The position numbers and the translations under genes were made by a program. The notes beneath the pieces are model-generated. The model made no database searches. It saw only the letters and a list, made by a program, of their open reading frames with translations, and was not told the DNA's origin. DNA of 13,054 bases from Actinomycetota bacterium (GTDB taxonomy: Bacteria; Actinomycetota; Actinomycetes; Mycobacteriales; Mycobacteriaceae), in NCBI GenBank assembly GCA_005787665.1, contig SYAB01000439.1, positions 1 to 13,054 of the forward strand, read 5' to 3'. Position 1 is the first letter of the stretch. Each line of letters begins with the position of its first letter. This document shows, piece after piece, positions 8,431 through 13,054 of this stretch.

Positions 8431-9641
8431 GGGTTGATCGTGTTCTCCCCGAACTGACGTCCCCAGACGTACTCGTTGAGCAACGGCTGCCCGATCTCGA
8501 AGTGGTTGTAGGGCGCGATCGACGCTCCGGTATCGGCCACCAGGGTGGGTGCCGGCCAGAAGTCGCGAGTGACCTTCTGCCAGCATCCCGGGGCGCCGCC
8601 CGGACCACCCTTGGCATTCACCCGGGGCAGGTTGTCGGGATAGATGTAGGGGTTCGGCGCGCCGACCGGGGCGACCGACAGCGCGTCCAGCGAGTACCCG
8701 TTCCCACCGAACGAGGACAGCGCCAGCGGGAGGGTCTCGGCGTAGTTGCGGATCATGCAGAACAGCTCGGGGCTGTAGGTGTTGAGCAGCTGCGACGTCG
8801 GTACCAGGTCCGACATCGCACGAACCAGGTACGGCGCGCCACGCTCGAAGACATCGGCGCCGGTGTTGCCGAACCCGGCCGCCGCCAGCAACGTGGCGTC
8901 CAGGTCTCCGCGATGGTTGTTCAGAGTGCGCACGGTGGTCAGCGAGTTGTCGAGAGCGTCCCAGAAGTCCGGGCCGGCGGCGGTGTAGACATCGGCGAGG
9001 CCGGCAAGGCGGTCCAGACCGTACTGCAGCCGGGGCAGCCTCGGGTTGAGGTTGTCCAGGGCGACGTTGGCGTTGACGATCGACTCGCCGAACTTGGTAC
9101 CGAGCCCGGTCAGCGCCTCCGCGGTCGCCGAGAGGGTCAGGTTCAGTTTGACCGGGTCGATTTTCTCGGCGATCCCGGTGACGGTCTCGAAGAGGGTGTT
9201 GAACTCGGTGGTGACGCTGCGTGCGTCGATGACGTCGGAGCTGCTGATCCGAGCCGGGCTCGGGCTGGTCGGACTGGACAGCGACACGTACTTGTTGCCG
9301 AAGATCGTGGTGGCTTCGATGTTGCCGACCACGTTCGACGGGATCAGCTTGATGAACTTGGGGTCGACCTCGAGTGAGAGCTTGGCCGCGTCCTTGCCGT
9401 CCCGGATCGTCGACTCGATCGTCTTGACGCGTCCGATCTCCACCCCGTTGTAGGTGACCTTGGAATTGGGATCCATGACCAGGCCAGATCGGGACGAGAC
9501 CATAGTGAGCTCGGTCTTCGGGGTGAGCTTGCCGCGGAACTGCAGCAACACGAAGGTCAGGACGACGGCGAGGATGAGGAGCAGGATCAGACCAGCCAGG
9601 CGGAGCGGTGGCTTCCGGGACTCGTTGAGGGGTGCAGTCAT
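8427..9641 (-). CDS. mce1A: MCE family protein MceA, subunit of the Mce1 lipid transporter
   Basis: This encodes 404 residues from an ATG at 9641, 5 bases after the yrbEB stop, with no clear Shine-Dalgarno sequence, so coupling is likely. The membrane helix is at about 14-35. The MCE domain is at about 42-122 (TELTMVSSRSGLVMDPNSKV, then YNGVEIGRVKTIES and TIFGNKYVSLSSP). A helical region (about 140-275) follows, then a terminal part with cysteines 295 and 353. RGD is at 244-246. It is about 50 residues shorter than the annotated M. tuberculosis Mce1A (about 454) and ends in GENTINP without a low-complexity tail. M. tuberculosis Mce1A is the protein first linked to entry into mammalian cells; the general function is lipid transport. 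It leads the six mce genes and overlaps mceB by 4 bases. Confidence 0.95.
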   Translation of the reverse strand: MTAPLNESRKPPLRLAGLILLLILAVVLTFVLLQFRGKLTPKTELTMVSSRSGLVMDPNSKVTYNGVEIGRVKTIESTIRDGKDAAKLSLEVDPKFIKLIPSNVVGNIEATTIFGNKYVSLSSPTSPSPARISSSDVIDARSVTTEFNTLFETVTGIAEKIDPVKLNLTLSATAEALTGLGTKFGESIVNANVALDNLNPRLPRLQYGLDRLAGLADVYTAAGPDFWDALDNSLTTVRTLNNHRGDLDATLLAAAGFGNTGADVFERGAPYLVRAMSDLVPTSQLLNTYSPELFCMIRNYAETLPLALSSFGGNGYSLDALSVAPVGAPNPYIYPDNLPRVNAKGGPGGAPGCWQKVTRDFWPAPTLVADTGASIAPYNHFEIGQPLLNEYVWGRQFGENTINP

Positions 9642-9646
9642 CGCCG

Positions 9647-10507
9647 TTACACCGTCAGGTTGAAGTTGGGGTTGGTGCCGTACAGCGCCAACGAAGCGAA
9701 CAGAACCACGAACTGGATGACCACCAGCGAGGCGCGCATCGACTTGCCCACCGCCTCACCGACACCGACCGGGCCGCCGCTGGCGTTATAGCCGAAGTAA
9801 CAGTGGTTGATCATCACCACCGCCGAGATGATGATCACCTCGATGAACGACCAGAACACGTCCTCGGGCCGGAGGAAGGTGTGGAAGTAGTGCGAGTACG
9901 TGCCGCTGGACTGCCCATAGAGCACGGTTGTGGTCAGCTGCGCCGCCAGGAACGCCATGATCAGCGACATCGCGTACAGCGGCACGATCACCACGCTGGC
10001 GGCGACCAGGCGGGTTGATACCAGGTAGGAGATGGATTTGATGCCCATCACCTCCAGGGCGTCGATCTCCTCGGAGATCCGCATGGCGCCCAACTCGGCG
10101 GTGGCGCCGGCGCCGACGGTCGCGGCCAGCGACTGCCCGGTGACGATCGGGGCGGTCAGACGGACGTTGACCATGGCGGCCAGGAAGCCGGTGAACGCTT
10201 CGACGCCGATGTTGCCCAGTGAGGCGAAGCCCTGGATGGCGATCAGTGATCCCGCGGAGAGGGTGACGAAGCCGACGATCGCGACGGTGCCGCCGACCAC
10301 GGCCATGGCGCCGGCGCCCATGCCGATCTCGGCGATCAGCCGGATGATCTCCTTGCGGTAGTGACGGATGGCGTGTCCGACCTCGCCCAACGCCTGGACC
10401 GAGAACCAGGCGATTTTGCCGGTGCTGTCGAGGAACCGGGCGGGCATGCCAGCCCACTTCCCGGTGTCAAAGCGAGGAAACCGTGAGGGAACCGCTGTCG
10501 TCGCCAT
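9647..10507 (-). CDS. yrbE1B: MlaE/YrbE family ABC permease subunit B
   Basis: This encodes 286 residues. The ATG at 10507 directly abuts the TAG of yrbEA with no spacer, so the two permeases are almost certainly translated together. It is an integral membrane protein. An amphipathic N-terminal segment (about 30-60) precedes hydrophobic stretches at about 65-95, 100-130, 165-195, 220-238 and 258-276. The family signature runs from the GAGATAELGAMR segment to EEIDALEVMGI (about 133-156), which in this family forms the coupling region contacting the ATPase. With YrbEA it forms the heterodimeric permease of the Mce1 importer, beneath the Mce hexamer. The ATPase MceG is not encoded in the window and is expected in trans. 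Confidence 0.95.
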   Translation of the reverse strand: MATTAVPSRFPRFDTGKWAGMPARFLDSTGKIAWFSVQALGEVGHAIRHYRKEIIRLIAEIGMGAGAMAVVGGTVAIVGFVTLSAGSLIAIQGFASLGNIGVEAFTGFLAAMVNVRLTAPIVTGQSLAATVGAGATAELGAMRISEEIDALEVMGIKSISYLVSTRLVAASVVIVPLYAMSLIMAFLAAQLTTTVLYGQSSGTYSHYFHTFLRPEDVFWSFIEVIIISAVVMINHCYFGYNASGGPVGVGEAVGKSMRASLVVIQFVVLFASLALYGTNPNFNLTV

Positions 10508-11302
10508 CTAGCGCCCCGTTCCGAATCGCACGCCGATCGTGGTGAAGATGACGTTGACCGCGAACAGCGCGATCACGCACAGCACCAACGTCTCGTTCAC
10601 AGCAATGCCCACACCCTTGGCACCGCCTCCGACGGTCAGTCCGCGGTAACAACCCACCAATCCGGCGATCAGCCCGAAGGCGAGTGCCTTCGCGATCGAG
10701 ATGACCACCTCGGGCAGCCCGGTGATCAGCGTGAGCGTCTGGAGGTAGGCGCCGGCGGAGATGTTCTGCAGTCCGACGCCGAAAATGAAGCTGCCCACCA
10801 GGCCGATGGTGATGACGGCCCCGTTGAGCAGGACGGCGACGAACATCGAGGCGAACACCCGCGGGACGACCAGCCGGTGGATCGGGTCGATGCCGAGCAC
10901 CTCCAGGGCGTCGATCTCCTCGCGGATGGTGCGGGCGCCGAGGTCGGCACAGATGGCGGTCGACCCGGCACCGGCGACCACCAGCACGGTCACCAGCGGT
11001 CCCAGCTGGGTCACCGAGGCGAGAGCCGCGCCGGCACCGGAGACATCGGCGGCGCCGAACTCCTGCAGCAGCAGGTTGAAGATGAAGATGATCAGCACCG
11101 TCAGCGGGATCGACATGGCGAAGGTCGGCAGCAGGGCGACCGTCATGAGGAACCAGCTGTACTGGATGAACTCTTTCCACTCGAACGGCCGCGCCAGCGC
11201 CTTGGCCGTGAGCACGCACATCTTGAAGAAGCCGCCCATGGCGGTCATGGGGCCGCTCATCCGCTTACGGAGGTAGCCACCCATGCCGGTCGCCGTGGTC
11301 AT
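10508..11302 (-). CDS. yrbE1A: MlaE/YrbE family ABC permease subunit A
   Basis: This encodes 264 residues (YrbE1A is about 265). The ATG at 11302 has GAGGT 6 bases upstream. After a short amphipathic N-terminus (MGGFFKMCVLTAKALARPFE), hydrophobic stretches lie at about 50-78, 95-117, 145-175, 195-216 and 236-258. The signature is ADLGARTIREEIDALEVLGI (119-138), nearly the same as in YrbEB. The end, IFTTIGVRFGTGR, is what I remember of YrbE1A. It is half of the transmembrane core of the lipid importer. It is the first gene of the tightly packed block, separated from fadD5 by 172 bases, so a separate promoter could act here. Confidence 0.96.
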   Translation of the reverse strand: MTTATGMGGYLRKRMSGPMTAMGGFFKMCVLTAKALARPFEWKEFIQYSWFLMTVALLPTFAMSIPLTVLIIFIFNLLLQEFGAADVSGAGAALASVTQLGPLVTVLVVAGAGSTAICADLGARTIREEIDALEVLGIDPIHRLVVPRVFASMFVAVLLNGAVITIGLVGSFIFGVGLQNISAGAYLQTLTLITGLPEVVISIAKALAFGLIAGLVGCYRGLTVGGGAKGVGIAVNETLVLCVIALFAVNVIFTTIGVRFGTGR

Positions 11303-11308
11303 CGCACG

Positions 11309-11314
11309 ACCTCA
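11309..11314 (-). promoter_or_regulatory. ribosome binding site of yrbEA
   Basis: TGAGGT on the minus strand lies 6 bases before the ATG at 11302. yrbEA follows a 172-base gap, so unlike most genes here it cannot rely on coupling to an upstream stop codon. Confidence 0.55.
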
Positions 11315-11404
11315 AGGTTTGAGCCGCGCCGGTCGTGGCGACGCAACGGAGAACCGTTCGGCACGCAACCTCCCTGGCCTGAGCAGCTAGTGATCCAGGT
11401 CTCC

Positions 11405-11418
11405 CTACCGCTGGGTAG
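11405..11418. repeat. small inverted repeat CTACC-GCTG-GGTAG
   Basis: A 5-base perfect stem with a 4-base loop lies about 39 bases (centre to centre) from the larger palindrome and shares its TACC/GGTA core. On its own it is weak. It is notable mainly as a possible second half of a paired regulatory site. Confidence 0.3.
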
Positions 11419-11437
11419 TAAGGAAGACCACAGGAAT

Positions 11438-11462
11438 GTACCCGATCCCCCGTTAGGGGTAC
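11438..11462. repeat. inverted repeat GTACCC-N13-GGGTAC
   Basis: Two perfect 6-base arms flank a 13-base spacer that itself contains CCCC/GGGG-like runs. The repeat is located 13 bases downstream of the fadD5 stop codon, in transcription order. It could be an operator, a short RNA hairpin, or chance in GC-rich DNA. Confidence 0.5.
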
Positions 11463-11474
11463 GCCGCAACCGCA

Positions 11475-12869
11475 TTATTGGCCCTCCACCGGTTTTGCGG
11501 CCGCGCCGAAACGGTCTCTCAACTGGGTTTTGAGCACCTTGCCGGCCGGGTTGCGGGGTAGGGCGTCGACGATCTCAAGTGCCTTCGGCTGCTTGTAGCG
11601 GGCCAGTCGCCCGGCGAGGAACTCGTCGAGATCCTCCAGTCGCAATCCGGCCTCGACGACGGCGGCGACGGCGACGGGCACCTCGCCCCACTTCTCGTGC
11701 GGCCGGCCGATGACGGCCACCTCGACGATGGCGGGATGGGCGGCCAGGATGTTCTCCACCTCGGCGCAGTAGACGTTTTCACCGCCGGAAATGATCATGT
11801 CCTTCTTCCGGTCGACGACCCAGATATAGCCTTCCTCGTCGCTGCGCACCAGATCACCGGAGTGGAACCAGCCGCCGGCGAACGCCTCCGCGGTGGCATC
11901 CGGGTTGTTCCAGTAGCCGGCCATCAAAGTCGGTGCGCGATAGACGATTTCACCCACCGCGCCGACCGGGACGTCGTTCATGTTCTCGTCGACGATGCGT
12001 GCGGCCACCGTAGGGACGACCCTGCCCACCGATCCGAGCTTCCGGATCGCGTCCTCGCCCAACAGCATGCAGGTGACCGGCGACATCTCGGTCTGGCCGA
12101 AGGCCGCGACGATGTTGCAGCCGGGGAACGTCTCCGACATCTGGCGCAGCAACGTGTCCGAGGCCGGGGCAGCGCCCCAGGAGAGTGTCCGGACCCGCAG
12201 GTGGCGGGGCCGGGCCTGCTGCTCGGCACAGACCGCCTGCCATTGAGCCGGGACCAGAAAGATGCCCGTGACTCCCTCGGCCTCGAGCACGTCGAGCAGG
12301 CCGGCCGGGTCGAAGGCGCCCAACGGGTGGATGACGGTGGGAGCCCCGAGGGTGATCGAGGGCAGCATGGTGCCGATTCCGGCGATGTGAAACAGCGGCA
12401 CCCCGACGAACCCCACGTCCTCGCCGAGTTTCGGTGGATTGGTGTACACCGCGGTCATCGCCTGGCCCGCCAGGTTGGCATGGGTGAGCACCGCGCCCTT
12501 CGGGTGCCCGGTGGTGCCCGAGGTGTACATGATCAGTGCCGGACTGTCGTTGGGGACGTCGACCGGCGGTGCTGGCGGTCCGTCCTCGGCGATGACGTCC
12601 TCGTAGCCGAGGATCCCGTCGCGACCCGGACCAGGGCGCTCGCCCGCCATGATCACCGTCGACAACCCCGGCGCGATATCCAGCACCGCCTCGGCGACCG
12701 GCGCCAACGCAGGTTCGGTGACCAACACCGCCGCGCCGCAGTCGGAAACCAGGTAGGCCAGCTCCGGTGGGGTGAGGCGGAAATTGACCGGCACCGCGAT
12801 AGCACCCAGTGCGGTGGCCGCCAGCGCGGTTTCCACGAACTCCGGCCGGTTGAGCATCAGGATCATCAC
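11475..12869 (-). CDS. fadD5: FadD5-like acyl-CoA synthetase, N-terminus missing in this frame
   Basis: This member of the ANL adenylating superfamily activates a fatty acid to acyl-AMP and then acyl-CoA. Motifs in order: P-loop [11 protein letters not shown] (115-125), A4/A5-type FGQTEMSP (257-264), GWFHSGDL (333-340) with the Asp that binds ribose, hinge region [14 protein letters not shown] (352-365), and catalytic Lys444 in NPAGKVLK. All key residues are present. The first usable codon is a GTG at 12869, giving 464 residues, whereas FadD5 is about 554. Upstream codons in the same frame still look like FadD5 ([20 protein letters not shown]) but have no start before a TAG at about 13015. 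The N-terminal 80 or so residues are therefore absent or frameshifted. The gene heads the mce1 operon and is thought to handle Mce1 cargo or recycled mycolic-acid fatty acids. It may be a pseudogene. Confidence 0.88.
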   Translation of the reverse strand: MMILMLNRPEFVETALAATALGAIAVPVNFRLTPPELAYLVSDCGAAVLVTEPALAPVAEAVLDIAPGLSTVIMAGERPGPGRDGILGYEDVIAEDGPPAPPVDVPNDSPALIMYTSGTTGHPKGAVLTHANLAGQAMTAVYTNPPKLGEDVGFVGVPLFHIAGIGTMLPSITLGAPTVIHPLGAFDPAGLLDVLEAEGVTGIFLVPAQWQAVCAEQQARPRHLRVRTLSWGAAPASDTLLRQMSETFPGCNIVAAFGQTEMSPVTCMLLGEDAIRKLGSVGRVVPTVAARIVDENMNDVPVGAVGEIVYRAPTLMAGYWNNPDATAEAFAGGWFHSGDLVRSDEEGYIWVVDRKKDMIISGGENVYCAEVENILAAHPAIVEVAVIGRPHEKWGEVPVAVAAVVEAGLRLEDLDEFLAGRLARYKQPKALEIVDALPRNPAGKVLKTQLRDRFGAAAKPVEGQ

Positions 12870-13054
12870 CCGATCGCCGGAGCCGACCCCTCGGCGGTGC
12901 AGCGCGCCGGCGAGGCGAGCAACCTGAAGACCCGGGCCGAACAGCTGTCCCCCGGAAGTTGATCGCCCGTTGTTGCGGCGTTTCTCGGCGCTGCGCGGGG
13001 ATTGTGCAGCAAGCTAGACCCCGATGGACGTCGCGATAGGCAGCGCGGGGGCGC
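12870..13054 (-). pseudogene. fadD5: displaced 5' coding part of fadD5, split over two frames
   Basis: From 12870 to about 12935 the frame of the fadD5 body continues ([22 protein letters not shown]). Further upstream the coding look moves to another frame: ETPQQRAINFRGTAVR (about 12984-12937) resembles the PDxxALRFxG segment near the N-terminus of FadD proteins. Joining the two requires skipping one base, or restoring about 8 missing bases, near 12930-12940. The second frame stays open to the window edge, but its upstream residues no longer look like FadD5. Either the gene is broken or the assembly has errors here. The true start and promoter would lie beyond the right edge. Confidence 0.5.

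Larger units (their letters stand above)
11303..11474 (-). promoter_or_regulatory. fadD5-yrbEA intergenic region, possible internal promoter or operator
   Basis: This is the only gap over 20 bases between genes in the window (172 bases). It holds a perfect 6-base inverted repeat (11438-11462), a small 5-base stem (11405-11418) and the yrbEA ribosome site. I see no convincing -10/-35 pair and no GC-hairpin-plus-T-run terminator. In M. tuberculosis the matching gap between Rv0166 and Rv0167 has been reported to have promoter activity, so an internal promoter is plausible here. That is inference, not something the sequence proves. Confidence 0.4.

Noticed and set aside
7393..8457. 354-codon plus-strand open frame opposite mceB
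   Set aside because: It mirrors the mceB codons, shows no domain or hydrophobic pattern of its own, and has no ribosome site. It is a shadow frame.
9647..11302. Missing ABC ATPase as a sign of a broken transporter
   Set aside because: Mycobacterial mce operons normally lack their own ATPase and share MceG encoded elsewhere, so its absence is expected.
11303..11474. Rho-independent terminator after fadD5
   Set aside because: The palindrome there has short arms, a 13-base spacer and no following T-run, so it does not look like a terminator.
11697..12962. 421-codon plus-strand open frame opposite fadD5
   Set aside because: It is antisense to a gene with clear ANL motifs. Its translation is rich in Arg, Gly and His with no recognisable domain. 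Long antisense frames are common in GC-rich mycobacterial genes.
1..13054. Mobile element, CRISPR array, tRNA/rRNA gene or a novel defence system
   Set aside because: No transposase or integrase, no regularly spaced repeats, no tRNA-like cloverleaf, and no terminal repeats were seen. The window is accounted for by a known mce1-type operon.

Overview
The window is a high-GC actinobacterial segment that reads as one long operon, entirely on the minus strand. It is transcribed from the right edge towards the left. Gene order is fadD5 - yrbEA - yrbEB - mceA - mceB - mceC - mceD - mceE (lipoprotein) - mceF - Mce-associated protein - RDD/Mce-associated protein. This is the order of the mce1 locus of Mycobacterium (Rv0166 to Rv0176 in M. 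tuberculosis). The fadD5 at the head and the RDD-type gene after the first Mas gene distinguish mce1 from mce2, mce3 and mce4. The proteins are clearly diverged from what I remember of M. tuberculosis, so a non-tuberculous mycobacterium is likely. The species cannot be named from this window.

Layout from the right edge: 12870-13054 holds a damaged or misassembled 5' end of fadD5, with coding signal in two frames. 11475-12869 is the intact body of the FadD5 acyl-CoA synthetase. 11303-11474 is the only sizeable non-coding gap and contains a palindrome. 9647-11302 encodes the two MlaE/YrbE permeases. 1553-9641 encodes the six MCE-domain proteins. 960-1583 is a Mas protein. 1-963 is an RDD plus Mas-like protein that reaches the left edge with no stop codon seen. 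The ten genes from yrbEA to the left edge are tightly packed: TAG/ATG abutment, several 4-base ATGA or GTGA overlaps, and gaps of 17 bases or less. This implies translational coupling and balanced subunit production.

From established knowledge of the family, the two YrbE proteins form the inner-membrane permease of an ABC-type lipid importer. The six Mce proteins form one heterohexameric periplasmic tube that carries hydrophobic substrates, with fatty acids the usual Mce1 cargo. The Mas/Mam proteins support the complex, and FadD5 is thought to activate or recycle fatty acids on the cytosolic side. The ATPase (MceG) is encoded elsewhere in mycobacteria and is absent here, as expected. The regulator Mce1R would lie beyond the right edge.

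I found no undescribed system. The points worth a second look are the fadD5 5' frameshift, the palindrome before yrbEA, a cysteine-rich MceF tail, proline-rich MceC and MceD tails, RGD tripeptides in four Mce subunits, and a short MceA.
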